Positions 34,468-43,862 of a DNA stretch of 64,000 bases are shown here, piece by piece. The notes under the pieces were generated by a model, which made no database searches, was not told where the DNA came from, and was given only the letters and a program-made list of their open reading frames with translations. The stretch is from Pseudolachnospira sp051055405 (GTDB lineage Bacteria > Bacillota > Clostridia > Lachnospirales > Lachnospiraceae), in the NCBI RefSeq assembly GCF_051055405.1, contig NZ_CP167068.1, positions 496,001 to 560,000 on the forward strand. The letters are read 5' to 3'. Made by a program: the position numbers and the translations under genes. The first letter of the stretch is position 1. Every line of letters starts with the position of its first letter.

Positions 34468-36702
34468 CTACTTTTTATACATCTGCCGAAATGCCTTGGG
34501 CGTAGTGTCCGTATATTTTTTAAATACCCGGAAGAAGGTTGTCATATTGGTATACCCGACCAGCGTGCCGATTTCCTGAATGGAAAGTTCTGAGTTTTGT
34601 AATAGATTTTTTGCATGGTTGATCCGATAATTATTGACATAATATAGGAAATTCTGCCCCAATATGTTTTTAAAAATACGGGACAAGTAGGTGGGGGTAA
34701 TACCAATGGAATCGCTCACGGTTTCTAATGAGAGATCCGGTTCGGAAAAATGCCCAGCAATATACTCCAACGACTGCTGCACATACTTGTAATTCGGCGC
34801 ATGATAATACTGCCAGATGGAATGAATCATATCGGAGGCATATGGAAAAACGAAATCAGTGATTTCCGCTTCATCCGCCAAACGGAATAACTGGGCGAAA
34901 AAATCATCACTCTGCAAAGCAGGAGTGAGATGAAACGCCGCATATTTGCTATATAAGAGATTCATGAAAAATCCACAGGTGATTTTTTTATGCGAAAGCT
35001 CCAACGGAGCCTTTTGAATGTCATACAACACTTTGTGCGTGCTTTCCAATAACTCTTCTTCTTCGCAAAATTCTAACTGATCATAGATCTGACGGATCTC
35101 ACGAATGATCTCATTGCGGTCCGCATGGGTAAGCAATGGATCATCCTTCGGGAGGCCGGGGAAAGAAGACGTATATTGGCGGAAGGTTAGGTTAATCTTG
35201 GCATCATCGAGGGAAGCGCGCACATCCATAATATTCGTGTAAATTCCACCAACCCCAATTTGAATATTTCCACAGTCAGGGCTAGTCTGAATGGACTGGC
35301 ATAAGCGGTTGGTGGCCTCATGGATTTTGACGGCGGAATGTTTGGCTGAGAAGCCGAGAACCAGGATGACGCCCAGGTCATTTTTGGGAAAAACCGACAA
35401 TTTCCCCGATATATCTGAGAGGGAAGAAATGGTCTGGGATAGTTGTTGGATTTGATTGTTAAAATCCTCCTGAGGTTGACTGGGTACGGCCAGGATAACC
35501 AGATAGCGTTGGTAATATTTGAATTTTTCACTGAGCATGTCTAAACGTCCGATCAGCTCCGCTGACGGCATCTGATGGTCAAAGAATAAATCGTCGAAAA
35601 GCTTTTCCACCACGGAATTATAGATCACAGGAAAGAGAGCCACCATTTCTGTCTGGTGGTTCATGATTTTTGTATACGTGGATTTTAGGTAATCGAATTC
35701 ATTTTTGGAATCCGATAAGGAAAACGGAGCGCCAAGCTGCTTTTCCGCATTTTGGACCAGTTCATGAATTGGATGATACATATAAGAAGACACAAAAATG
35801 CTGATGATCAATCCAACAAATAAGATGGCTGTGGAAAATAAAAGGAGATTTTGACTGGCAGTAAACAGGGAGGATCCAGCTGGCGGGGTAATCTGATAGA
35901 GAAAAATCCAGCCGGTAAGGGAATCCTGATAATATAAAGTCATATGGGACGAATCCTGTTCCAGATGATAGCAGGAATCCATTTGGGGAGAGACTTCCAT
36001 TTCCTCGAAGGAAACTTCCCCGCTTCCATATAAAAGTTCCTTGTGGTGATTGTAAATGGAGACCGTTTTCGTATCAATATTGGAAGTGAAAATGGAAGGA
36101 TTCAGGGTAACCATAAGATAAGCGATGGAATTATCCAGATTACGCTGAAAACCTTGAATCAGATAAATGCCATTTTCATCATAAAGGAAATCGGTCTGAT
36201 ATTGGTCGGTGTAAGAACGGTAGGCGTTGTTTTCTGCCAGATATTTGGCCCAGACTGTGCTTTGGGCGCAATTTTCCAGTGGAGTGACGCTCTTATTTGA
36301 TTCGTACACCAGTCCGGTGGATGATACATAATAGCTGATGTAGGTGATCAAGCGGTTATGCTCCGCAGTATCGGACAGCACGTTGACCAGATTTAATTTG
36401 TGTCCATAATCCATTACAGGCGGATTCATGACGCTTTGAATGACGATGGAGTTGTAAAGGGTATTATTGGATAAGGAGAAAACGCTGCTCAAATCCGAAT
36501 GGGCAAATTCGATATTTTGACGCAGATAATCTTCCTGGGACGTATAATACTGATGGATAATATTATCTGTAGTTTCATTGGCGGCATAAACATAAAAAAT
36601 GATCATGACAAAAAGCAGCATCGAATATGTTACGAGCAAAATATGGAAGAACTGTTTTCGATTTTTGAAAAAATGAATGATTCTATTCCAATGTTGTATC
36701 AT
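34468..36702 (-). CDS. membrane-bound AraC-type transcriptional regulator
   Basis: This 744-residue regulator is of the YesN/AraC type. It has a membrane helix at about residues 17-40, an extracytoplasmic Cache-like sensor region to about 285, a second helix at about 287-310 (LLLFSTAILFVGLIISIFVS), a long cytoplasmic linker and a C-terminal AraC double helix-turn-helix (about 640-744; LSLETVSDSIGITPTYLSRIF, then SIQEIGTLVGYTNMTTFFRVFK). One-protein sensors of this form in Firmicutes respond to extracellular sugars. It is divergent from the TRAP transporter and catabolic genes, so it almost certainly controls them. Confidence 0.9.
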   Translation of the reverse strand: MIQHWNRIIHFFKNRKQFFHILLVTYSMLLFVMIIFYVYAANETTDNIIHQYYTSQEDYLRQNIEFAHSDLSSVFSLSNNTLYNSIVIQSVMNPPVMDYGHKLNLVNVLSDTAEHNRLITYISYYVSSTGLVYESNKSVTPLENCAQSTVWAKYLAENNAYRSYTDQYQTDFLYDENGIYLIQGFQRNLDNSIAYLMVTLNPSIFTSNIDTKTVSIYNHHKELLYGSGEVSFEEMEVSPQMDSCYHLEQDSSHMTLYYQDSLTGWIFLYQITPPAGSSLFTASQNLLLFSTAILFVGLIISIFVSSYMYHPIHELVQNAEKQLGAPFSLSDSKNEFDYLKSTYTKIMNHQTEMVALFPVIYNSVVEKLFDDLFFDHQMPSAELIGRLDMLSEKFKYYQRYLVILAVPSQPQEDFNNQIQQLSQTISSLSDISGKLSVFPKNDLGVILVLGFSAKHSAVKIHEATNRLCQSIQTSPDCGNIQIGVGGIYTNIMDVRASLDDAKINLTFRQYTSSFPGLPKDDPLLTHADRNEIIREIRQIYDQLEFCEEEELLESTHKVLYDIQKAPLELSHKKITCGFFMNLLYSKYAAFHLTPALQSDDFFAQLFRLADEAEITDFVFPYASDMIHSIWQYYHAPNYKYVQQSLEYIAGHFSEPDLSLETVSDSIGITPTYLSRIFKNILGQNFLYYVNNYRINHAKNLLQNSELSIQEIGTLVGYTNMTTFFRVFKKYTDTTPKAFRQMYKK

Positions 36703-36731
36703 ACGTAGCTACCTGCCTTTCTTTGCTTTTT

Positions 36732-36799
36732 AGTATATCAAAAGCAAAATTGGAAGTCATTTACAAAAAATGACATTGCTTTTTACAAAAGTTGCATTT
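36732..36799. promoter_or_regulatory. regulator/TRAP divergent control region
   Basis: On the minus strand ATGACT-17 bp-TATACT (36760 to 36732) can drive the regulator gene. The 9-mer TTTACAAAA occurs twice, at 36760-36768 and 36782-36790, 22 bp (two helical turns) apart, each followed by a TG-CATT-like tail. Direct repeats two turns apart are typical AraC-family sites; the first overlaps the -35 box. Confidence 0.55.
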
Positions 36800-36951
36800 C
36801 TTGAATTTCAGCGCTTCGTGCAAAAATTGTTCCTATATTTTGGAAAAGGAAAAAAAGTGGTCATTTACTTTTTCCATTTCGGATGATACAAAGAAAACAG
36901 AAAGCGGGCCTGCTTATCGAGTTTTCTATGTGAGGAGGTAGATCATGCCCC

Positions 36952-37482
36952 ATGAAAAAAGTGGGAACTTGGCTGGATGAAAATTTGGAAGGTACATTGC
37001 TGATGGTTTTTTTAGCGGCGTTTTCTTGTGTGATGATGCTGCAGGTAATCATGCGATACCTGTTTTCCAGCGCGCTGCCGTGGGCGGAGGAAGTATGCCG
37101 TTATTTATTCGTATACAGCGCGTTTCTGAGCGTACCGTATACGGTAAAAAAAGGATTGGGCATCCGTGTGGATGTCATATATCGGTTGTTTCCAAAGGCG
37201 CTTCAGAAGCTTTTAAATTATTTCTATGAAATTTTACAGATGCTGTTTTATGGATACCTGGGATACTCTTCTCTGGAAGTGATCCGCAATGTGACGGAGA
37301 GCGGAGCTTTGACGCCGGCTCTTAGAATCCCCATGCAGTATGTTTATCTGATTATTCCGATTGGTTTCGGTCTGGGGGTGGTTCGCTTGATCCAGAGATT
37401 CGTTTATCTCATCACCCATAAGGGGGAGACGATGAAGCGGGAATCTCAAAGCGTATTGGATAAGGAAGGGGGCGAGGCATAA
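36952..37482 (+). CDS. dctQ: TRAP transporter small membrane subunit DctQ
   Basis: This 176-residue protein has four membrane helices and the DctQ marks: MLQVIMRYLFSSALPWAEEVCRYLFV near the N-terminus. With DctM and DctP it forms a tripartite ion-driven importer. An upstream out-of-frame ATG (36945) has the better-placed GGAGG and reads only MPHEKSGNLAG; the true start at 36952 sits 13 bases from GGAGG. The DctM start overlaps its stop by one base. Confidence 0.92.
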   Translation: MKKVGTWLDENLEGTLLMVFLAAFSCVMMLQVIMRYLFSSALPWAEEVCRYLFVYSAFLSVPYTVKKGLGIRVDVIYRLFPKALQKLLNYFYEILQMLFYGYLGYSSLEVIRNVTESGALTPALRIPMQYVYLIIPIGFGLGVVRLIQRFVYLITHKGETMKRESQSVLDKEGGEA

Positions 37483-38768
37483 TGGGTGGAGTTGTCTTTA
37501 TTTGTTTTGCGCTGTTGGTTTTTCTGGGCCTTCCCATTGGAGTGGCCATCGGCGTTCCGACATTGCTTCCTACTTTGATGGATCCCAAATTTGCGGGAAA
37601 CACCTCGGCGATTATCCGTTATCTGGCTTCGGCCCTGGACAATATCACCACCTTGGCCCTGCCGCTTTTTATGCTGTCCGGCGCGATTATGGCCAGGGGC
37701 GGATTGTCAAAAAAATTGTTTGACGTATTTGCCTACATTGTGGGCAAACGGACAGCCGGTCTGCCCTGCGCGGTGATCATCACCTGTATTTTTTACGGTG
37801 CGATTTCCGGCTCTGGTCCGGCGACCACGGCAGCCGTGGGAGCGATGTGTATTCCTCTGTTGATTCGATTGGGATATAATAAAAATTTTGCAGCGGCTAT
37901 GGTTGCGGTGGCTGGAAGTCTGGGCGTCGTGATCCCTCCTAGCTTGATTTTCGTTATGTTTGGCGTTACTACCGGCGAATCCGTCGGAGATCTTTTTATC
38001 GCCGGCATCATCCCTGGCATTCTGATCGGCTTGTCCTTGATGATTTGGGCTTATATCTACTGTAAGAGAAACGGGGAGGATAAGGCCAAGATTGAAGCCA
38101 ACTATGCGGCGTTGAAGGCAAGGGGCTTTTGGAAGGTTTTTAAGGATGGATTTTGGGCGCTGCTTACTCCCGTTATCATTTTGGGAGGCATTTATTCCGG
38201 CATCGTAACGCCTACCGAGGCGGCGTGCCTCTCCGTATTTTACGCGCTGATCGTATCCTTATTTATCTATAAGACGATGCGCATTCGGGATATCAGAAAA
38301 TTCCTTATGGAGGCCATCAACTCTTATACGCCCATGTGCTTGCTGCTGGCCTTTGCCATCGCCTTTAGCCGGGTGCTTACGCTCTTAAAAGCGCCCCAGA
38401 TGCTGTCGGCATTTCTGGGAAGCGCCTTTGGAAGCGCAACCACCTTCCTAATCGCTGTCAACATTGCCATGTTTATCATTGGTATGTTTATGGATACGGG
38501 ATCGGTTCTTACGATTTTGGCGCCGCTTTTAATCGTTACAGTAAAGGACTTGGGGATTAGTCCCATTCATTTTGCGGTCATGATGACCTGCAATCTGGCT
38601 GTCGGATTGTCAACGCCGCCCTTTGGGCTGGATTTGTTTGTGGTGGCGCCGTTGGTGGAATCGGAAGCGAGCGTTGTGGGAAAATATGCGATTCCCTTTA
38701 TCCTTTGCTTTGTAGTGGCCCTGGTTCTAATTATCTTTATCCCTCAGATTTCTCTTTGTCTGTTGTAA
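37482..38768 (+). CDS. dctM: TRAP transporter large membrane subunit DctM
   Basis: This 428-residue integral membrane protein has about 12 helices and is the transport channel of the TRAP system. Family marks are FLGLPIGVAIGVPTLLP, ALPLFMLSGAIMARGG, the GSGPATTAAVGAM loop and IPPSLIFVMFG. The overlap TAATG with dctQ shows coupling. Ligand type is set by the binding protein, not by this subunit. Confidence 0.95.
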   Translation: MGGVVFICFALLVFLGLPIGVAIGVPTLLPTLMDPKFAGNTSAIIRYLASALDNITTLALPLFMLSGAIMARGGLSKKLFDVFAYIVGKRTAGLPCAVIITCIFYGAISGSGPATTAAVGAMCIPLLIRLGYNKNFAAAMVAVAGSLGVVIPPSLIFVMFGVTTGESVGDLFIAGIIPGILIGLSLMIWAYIYCKRNGEDKAKIEANYAALKARGFWKVFKDGFWALLTPVIILGGIYSGIVTPTEAACLSVFYALIVSLFIYKTMRIRDIRKFLMEAINSYTPMCLLLAFAIAFSRVLTLLKAPQMLSAFLGSAFGSATTFLIAVNIAMFIIGMFMDTGSVLTILAPLLIVTVKDLGISPIHFAVMMTCNLAVGLSTPPFGLDLFVVAPLVESEASVVGKYAIPFILCFVVALVLIIFIPQISLCLL

Positions 38769-38794
38769 TCATGAAAATATTAGGAGGAAAAACC

Positions 38795-39898
38795 ATGTTG
38801 AAAAAAGTATTATCCATCTTTCTGGCGATTGCCATGACGGGCGCGATGGCCGCCTGCGGTTCGGGAGAGAGCACGGAAAAGACCACAGCTCCCGCAGAGG
38901 CGACGACAGCCGCGGCGGGCGGCTCGGAGACGGAGGCAGCTGGCGGAGAGAACGCTCCGGCGTCGGACGAAACCTATACTATTATTTTCTCTCATGAAAA
39001 TGCGGAGTCCTCGCTTGTCCATAAATTGACGCTTCAATTTAAGGAAGAGGTGGAGGCCGCCACCGACGGCCATGTGATTATTGACATTTATCCCAATTCC
39101 CAGCTCGGTTCCAAGACGGATAACTGGCAGGGACTGCGTGATAATACCATTCAGATGGTACTGGGTATGGGCTCCCATATGGATGATCGTATGTCGATCT
39201 TGGCGATGCCCTGTCTGTATTCTTCGGTGGAAGCCTGCAAAAAAGCGATGTCTCCCGGATCGGAAATCTACGATAAGATTGTAGAGATTTCCGACGAGAT
39301 TGGGATGAAGCTCTTGTTGGAGGTACCCATTGGTTTCCGGACTCTGTCCACCAATGTGGAGACCAAGAACTATGACGATTTTGCCGGACAGAATATCCGA
39401 GTGATGGAGATGGAGCAGTATATCCGCTTGTGGAGCGCGTTTGGCTTCAACCCGACGCCGGTTGCTTTTTCTGAGCTGTATCTAGCTCTTCAGCAGGGTC
39501 TGGTAGACGCCCAGGAAAATCCTCTGGACGTTATTTTGACCAATAAGCTGTATGAGCAGCAGAAATATATTGTGAATACCAACCACGAACCTTTCTTCTA
39601 TGGCTTGGCTATGAATAATGCCGCCTGGGATTCGCTGCCGGAGCAATATCAAAATGCTATCCTGGAGGTAGTGGAACATATCCGTGAAGTTGCCTATGAA
39701 AACGGTATCGAAAGCGAGCAGGCAGCGCTGGATCAGATGACGGCTGCCGGCGTAACCTATGTGGAGCTTACGGACGAGGACTATGAGAAGATGAGAGAGG
39801 CCTGCAAGGGTTCTGTATATGAATTGTTCCGCGAGTATTGCGGCGATGAGCTGGTGGATTTAGCAATTTCTACCGCGGAGGAACTGGAAGCAAAATAA
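38795..39898 (+). CDS. dctP: TRAP transporter substrate-binding protein DctP (lipoprotein)
   Basis: This 367-residue solute-binding protein has a lipoprotein signal (lipobox MAAC, Cys at about residue 18), then a low-complexity Ala/Thr/Glu linker and the DctP fold with EVEAATDGHVIIDIYPNSQLG and the ligand helix region ENPLDVI. The start at 38795 follows GGAGG; the longer frame overlaps dctM without a ribosome site. DctP proteins bind organic acids and sugar acids through an arginine; the neighbouring kinase and isomerases suggest a sugar, polyol or sugar acid here. Confidence 0.93.
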   Translation: MLKKVLSIFLAIAMTGAMAACGSGESTEKTTAPAEATTAAAGGSETEAAGGENAPASDETYTIIFSHENAESSLVHKLTLQFKEEVEAATDGHVIIDIYPNSQLGSKTDNWQGLRDNTIQMVLGMGSHMDDRMSILAMPCLYSSVEACKKAMSPGSEIYDKIVEISDEIGMKLLLEVPIGFRTLSTNVETKNYDDFAGQNIRVMEMEQYIRLWSAFGFNPTPVAFSELYLALQQGLVDAQENPLDVILTNKLYEQQKYIVNTNHEPFFYGLAMNNAAWDSLPEQYQNAILEVVEHIREVAYENGIESEQAALDQMTAAGVTYVELTDEDYEKMREACKGSVYELFREYCGDELVDLAISTAEELEAK

Positions 39899-39910
39899 GA
39901 GGGAAAATAT

Positions 39911-39942
39911 CTGGGACTGCCGTATTTTTTCGGCAGTTCCAG
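39911..39942 (+). other. intercistronic stem-loop after dctP
   Basis: CTGGGACTGCCG and CGGCAGTTCCAG form a 12-bp stem with one mismatch around a T-rich loop. Only a short mixed tract follows, so it probably stabilises or partly terminates the mRNA rather than ending the operon. Confidence 0.6.
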
Positions 39943-39980
39943 GTATTTGCAAGGAACACTACCATAAAGGGGAAAGTATC

Positions 39981-40661
39981 ATGCGAATGGCAGATAAAAC
40001 AGCGGTATTGGTCAAAGGAGTATCCGAACTGGGTCAGGCGGCCGCGGAAGAATTATTGAAAGAAGGGGCGGCGGCGGTGATCCTCGTGGATGAAGAGAAA
40101 AAAGCCGGCCTTGCCGAGGCGCTGACAGGGAAATATCCACAGCGGGTATTCTTTGTGGCGGCGGATACGGGAGACATTTTGGAGATGGAAAAGGCAGCCC
40201 GTCAAATAGAGGATACATTTGGAAAGATGGACGCGTTGATCAATCTCCAGGATGAGCAAAGCACAGGCGGCTGCATGGAAATCTCTGAGGAAGAGTGGAG
40301 CCGAGTCTTGAAGGCAAACCTGAGCGAGCTCTACTATAGCGCCCACAGCTTCCTGCCTGGGATGAAAAAAAGAAGAGGAGGCCGTGTGGTTATTTTGACC
40401 TCCATGGCAGGAAGATGCGCGGGCGATTATGACATTGCCTATGGCGCGGCGAAAACCGGAGCCATGGGTTTTACCAGAGGGCTGGCGATGGAAGTACGGG
40501 AGTATGGAATTACGGTAAACAGCATTGCCGCAGGCGATCTTCGGGACGCTTCGGTGAAAAATGCGGTCGTTCATGCCATTCTCTATCTGGCCAGCGACGA
40601 GGCTCCTTGGACGACCGGCGACTGTATGGATGTAAACGGCGGCGCATTTATGCAGAACTAG
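39981..40661 (+). CDS. SDR-family oxidoreductase (divergent)
   Basis: This 226-residue short-chain dehydrogenase-like protein has a catalytic Ser in ILTSMAG and YGAAK, with the usual Tyr and Lys spacing, plus a C-terminal DVNGGAF. The nucleotide loop normally read TGxxxGxG is VKGVSELGQ, and the NAG and PG segments are altered or missing (INLQDEQ, SIAAGD), making it about 25 residues shorter than typical. Cofactor binding may be weak, or it may be a partner of the next SDR. It lies 13 bases before that gene. Confidence 0.78.
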   Translation: MRMADKTAVLVKGVSELGQAAAEELLKEGAAAVILVDEEKKAGLAEALTGKYPQRVFFVAADTGDILEMEKAARQIEDTFGKMDALINLQDEQSTGGCMEISEEEWSRVLKANLSELYYSAHSFLPGMKKRRGGRVVILTSMAGRCAGDYDIAYGAAKTGAMGFTRGLAMEVREYGITVNSIAAGDLRDASVKNAVVHAILYLASDEAPWTTGDCMDVNGGAFMQN

Positions 40662-40673
40662 GAGGAAAAGCAG

Positions 40674-41438
40674 ATGAAATGGGAATGTAAACGGGTGGTA
40701 ATTGCCGGCGGCGGTTCGGATATGGGAGTGGCATGCGCCAAAAAGCTGCTGTGTCAGGGGGCGAAGGTCGTTCTGATCGATATTAGCGAGAGCCTGCTGG
40801 CAAAAGCGGACGGTTTGAAGGAAGAGTACCCGGAAGGAATATGGACCTGTATCGGCAGCGTAGTTTCCGTCTCCGATATGGAAAAGGCGATGGCTTTCGC
40901 CAAAGAAAAAATGGGGGGCATGAATGTCCTGATCAATTGTGCCGGCACGGGCGGGCGCGGAACGGTCGAAGAGATGCGGCCGGAATCCTGGCAGTTAGCC
41001 CTGGATGTGACATTGACCGGAACCTTTCACTCCTGCCGGGCGGCGATCCCTTATTTAAGAGAAGCGGGCGGAGGACGGATTGTCAATGTCGCCTCGATTG
41101 GAGGACGGGCGAACCGGCCGGTCAATACGGGATATTCCGCGTCGAAGGCGGCGGTCTGCGGGCTGGGGCGTTATTTGGCAAAGGAGTTGAAAGCAGATCG
41201 GATCACAGTGAATACGGTGGCTCCCGGTCCCATCAATGCGGGCATGTTCAAGGCTTCGGAGGGGACGGAGGATGCGGAGATGCAAAAGGCCAGAAAGATG
41301 CTGGAAGAGACCGTAGTTTTAGGGCGGCTGGGAGAGATGGATGAAATTGCAGACGGCATCTTATATTTTGTGGACGATGCGGCGGAAGCGGTGACCGGAG
41401 AAATCCTGGATATCAACGGCGGCGCTTATATGTGCTAG
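40674..41438 (+). CDS. SDR-family oxidoreductase
   Basis: This 254-residue classical short-chain dehydrogenase has AGGGSDMGVA for NAD(P) binding, INCAGTGG, NVASIGG with catalytic Ser, YSASK with Tyr and Lys, NTVAPGPINAGM and DINGGAYM at the end. It probably oxidises or reduces a hydroxyl of the imported sugar or polyol. GGAGG lies upstream and the epimerase follows after 14 bases. Confidence 0.9.
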   Translation: MKWECKRVVIAGGGSDMGVACAKKLLCQGAKVVLIDISESLLAKADGLKEEYPEGIWTCIGSVVSVSDMEKAMAFAKEKMGGMNVLINCAGTGGRGTVEEMRPESWQLALDVTLTGTFHSCRAAIPYLREAGGGRIVNVASIGGRANRPVNTGYSASKAAVCGLGRYLAKELKADRITVNTVAPGPINAGMFKASEGTEDAEMQKARKMLEETVVLGRLGEMDEIADGILYFVDDAAEAVTGEILDINGGAYMC

Positions 41439-41452
41439 GATAGGAGGAAATC

Positions 41453-42322
41453 GTGTTAAAAATCGGGGTGAATACACCATTATTAAAGGAAAATATTGCA
41501 GAGTTTGGCATTTATGAAACCATGAGAAAGGTATCGGAAATCGGATACCATTATATCGAGGTATCCCAAGTACCGATCAATGAGGCGACGGTCAAGGAAT
41601 TTAAGCGTGCCCAGGATGATTTTGGCATACAGGTGTGCTCGATTTCCGTTGATGCAGAGCCAGCTCCCGAGACTCCGGACGGAGCCCATAAGATGAATGT
41701 GCGGGACGACCTGGATGCGATTCGGAAGGCGTGCGAGACGCTGGGCTGCAAGCACTGCCGTACCTTTAGCGCTGGAACCGACGATTTTGCTTCTCTGGCA
41801 GACGTTTTGAAGTATACGGCTCAGTTGGAACAGGCGGCTAAACGCCTGGAAGCGGTGGGACTGGACTATTCCTATCATCCCCATAATATTGAATTTGCAA
41901 AATTTGGGGGAAAGACGGGGATGCACATTATGAGGGAAGAGTCCGAGGCGCTGAAGTTTGAGCTTTGTACCTATTGGATTCAGGCTGGAGGCCTGGATTC
42001 CGAGCGTTTGACCCGTGAATTCGGTGCAGACGGCAGAGTGGCGGTCATGCACCTAAAAGATTTCCGTGTTCCACCCATCGATACGAAAGAATGGTTGGAA
42101 ATTTGGAAGCACTTGGATCAAAATTTGCTGACGGCCCGCATTCAATTTGCTGAAGCGGGAGAGGGCAATCTGGATATTCCTGGCATCATTTCCGCCGGAG
42201 ACGACGTGGGTGCGGAATACATTTTCCTGGAACAGGATCTTCATTATGGCAAGAGTGAAATGGAAATCTTGCAAAAAGATTATGAAAATCTTTGCCGGAT
42301 GGGATATAATGATAGAATGTAA
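41453..42322 (+). CDS. sugar phosphate isomerase/epimerase (xylose isomerase-like TIM barrel)
   Basis: This 289-residue AP endonuclease 2/xylose isomerase-like barrel has the metal-binding pattern YHYIEVSQVP, CKHCRTFSAG, YHPHNIEFAKFGG and VMHLKDFR, then FAEAGEGNLDIPGI. Such enzymes epimerise or isomerise free or phosphorylated ketoses. The start is GTG at 41453 after AGGAGG. The place between an SDR and a kinase suggests C3 or C5 epimerisation before phosphorylation; the exact step is unknown. Confidence 0.87.
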   Translation: MLKIGVNTPLLKENIAEFGIYETMRKVSEIGYHYIEVSQVPINEATVKEFKRAQDDFGIQVCSISVDAEPAPETPDGAHKMNVRDDLDAIRKACETLGCKHCRTFSAGTDDFASLADVLKYTAQLEQAAKRLEAVGLDYSYHPHNIEFAKFGGKTGMHIMREESEALKFELCTYWIQAGGLDSERLTREFGADGRVAVMHLKDFRVPPIDTKEWLEIWKHLDQNLLTARIQFAEAGEGNLDIPGIISAGDDVGAEYIFLEQDLHYGKSEMEILQKDYENLCRMGYNDRM

Positions 42323-42369
42323 CGCAGGCAAAAAATACAAAAAATAGAAGTTGGCAAGGACGAAAAAGC

Positions 42370-43848
42370 ATGAATTATTATATTGGCGTTGATCTTGGCA
42401 CTTCATCCATGAAACTGATTCTGTTGGATGAAGAGGGACAAATCAGGAAAACGGTATCTAAAACCTATCCGTCTGCCTTCCCGCGTCCGGGGTGGAGCGA
42501 ACAGAATCCGGAAGATTGGCGCGGAGCGCTTATGGAAGGAATTCCGGAACTGCTCGAAGACCTGGAATCCGGGCAAGTCGCGGGGATTGGCTGCGGGGGA
42601 CAGATGCATGGGCTGGTGATCTTGGATGAAAAGGACCAGGTCATACGGCCGGCCATTTTATGGAATGATGGCCGGACGACAAAACAGACGGAGGCTTTGA
42701 ATGACGGAATTGGCAGAAAGAAGCTGGAAGAGTGGACGGCCAATGTGGCTTTTGCCGGCTTTACAGCCCCCAAGCTGCTGTGGCTGAAGGAAGAAGAGCC
42801 GGAGCATTATGGACGTATTGCCAAAATCATGCTGCCAAAGGATTATATTAATTATATTCTGACCGGCGTTCACGCCTGTGATTATTCAGACGCTTCCGGA
42901 ACCTTGCTGTTGGATGTGAAAGAGAAGCGTTGGAGCTCCCAGATGCTGGAGGCTTGCGGAGTTCGGGAATCACAGCTTCCGCGGTTGTGGGAGAGCTTTC
43001 AGTGTATCGGGACAGTCCAATCGGAAATAGCGCGAGTCTTGGGACTTCCGCAGGGTGTAAAGGTGGCTGCCGGGGCAGGGGACAATGCGGCGGCGGCGAT
43101 CGGCACAGGAATCATTGGCGACGGCGGCTGCAATATCAGCCTGGGGACTTCTGGAACCGTATTTGTTTCCTCCAAAGCTTTTCCGGCCAATCCCAACCCG
43201 GCGATCCACACCTTTGCCCATGCCGACGGAGGCTATCATCTGCTGGGCTGTATGCTCAGCGCCGCGTCCTGTAATCGATGGTTTATGGAAGACATTTTGC
43301 GAACCGAAGACTATGCTTCCGAGCAATTGGCGATTGCGGAGAAACGGTTGGGCAAAAATCCCGTTTATTTTCTGCCCTATTTAATGGGAGAAAGAAGTCC
43401 CATTGAGGACATGAATGCACGGGGAACCTTCATTGGAATGCGTATGGATACGACAAGGGCCGACCTTGTGCAGGCGGTTTTGGAGGGCGTTGCCTTTGCC
43501 ATTCGAGATAACCTGGAGGCGGTGAAGCGGACTGGAATTGTCCTTGAATCCAGCCGTATTTGCGGCGGCGGAGCCAAGAGCGTGCTGTGGCGGAGAATTT
43601 TGGCCAATGTCCTCAATATCCCATTGCAATGCCTGCAATCGGAGCAGGGGCCGGCTTTGGGAGGCGCGATGTTGGCCATGGCTGCCTGTGACGGGGGCGT
43701 CTCTTTGGAAGAAATTTGCCGGAAATGCGTGCGGACTGGGGAGACGATTTTGCCGGAACCATGGCTGGCGGAGGCTTATGAAGATCGATATCAAAGATTT
43801 CAAAAAATCTATCCTGCATGCAGGAATCTATTTACAGAATTGGCGTAG
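42370..43848 (+). CDS. xylB: FGGY-family sugar kinase, xylulokinase-like
   Basis: This 492-residue kinase of the FGGY family has GVDLGTSSMKLILLDEEG at the start, GCGGQMHGLVILDE, AILWNDGRT, GAGDNAAAAIGTG, SLGTSGTVF and the C-terminal GGGAKSVLWRRILANVL. Best overall resemblance is to D-xylulokinase, but FGGY kinases accept several ketoses, so the substrate may be another pentulose or hexulose. It commits the imported sugar to the pentose phosphate route. Its reading frame ends 15 bases before the isomerase. Confidence 0.87.
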   Translation: MNYYIGVDLGTSSMKLILLDEEGQIRKTVSKTYPSAFPRPGWSEQNPEDWRGALMEGIPELLEDLESGQVAGIGCGGQMHGLVILDEKDQVIRPAILWNDGRTTKQTEALNDGIGRKKLEEWTANVAFAGFTAPKLLWLKEEEPEHYGRIAKIMLPKDYINYILTGVHACDYSDASGTLLLDVKEKRWSSQMLEACGVRESQLPRLWESFQCIGTVQSEIARVLGLPQGVKVAAGAGDNAAAAIGTGIIGDGGCNISLGTSGTVFVSSKAFPANPNPAIHTFAHADGGYHLLGCMLSAASCNRWFMEDILRTEDYASEQLAIAEKRLGKNPVYFLPYLMGERSPIEDMNARGTFIGMRMDTTRADLVQAVLEGVAFAIRDNLEAVKRTGIVLESSRICGGGAKSVLWRRILANVLNIPLQCLQSEQGPALGGAMLAMAACDGGVSLEEICRKCVRTGETILPEPWLAEAYEDRYQRFQKIYPACRNLFTELA

Positions 43849-43862
43849 GAGGTGACGGGAGG

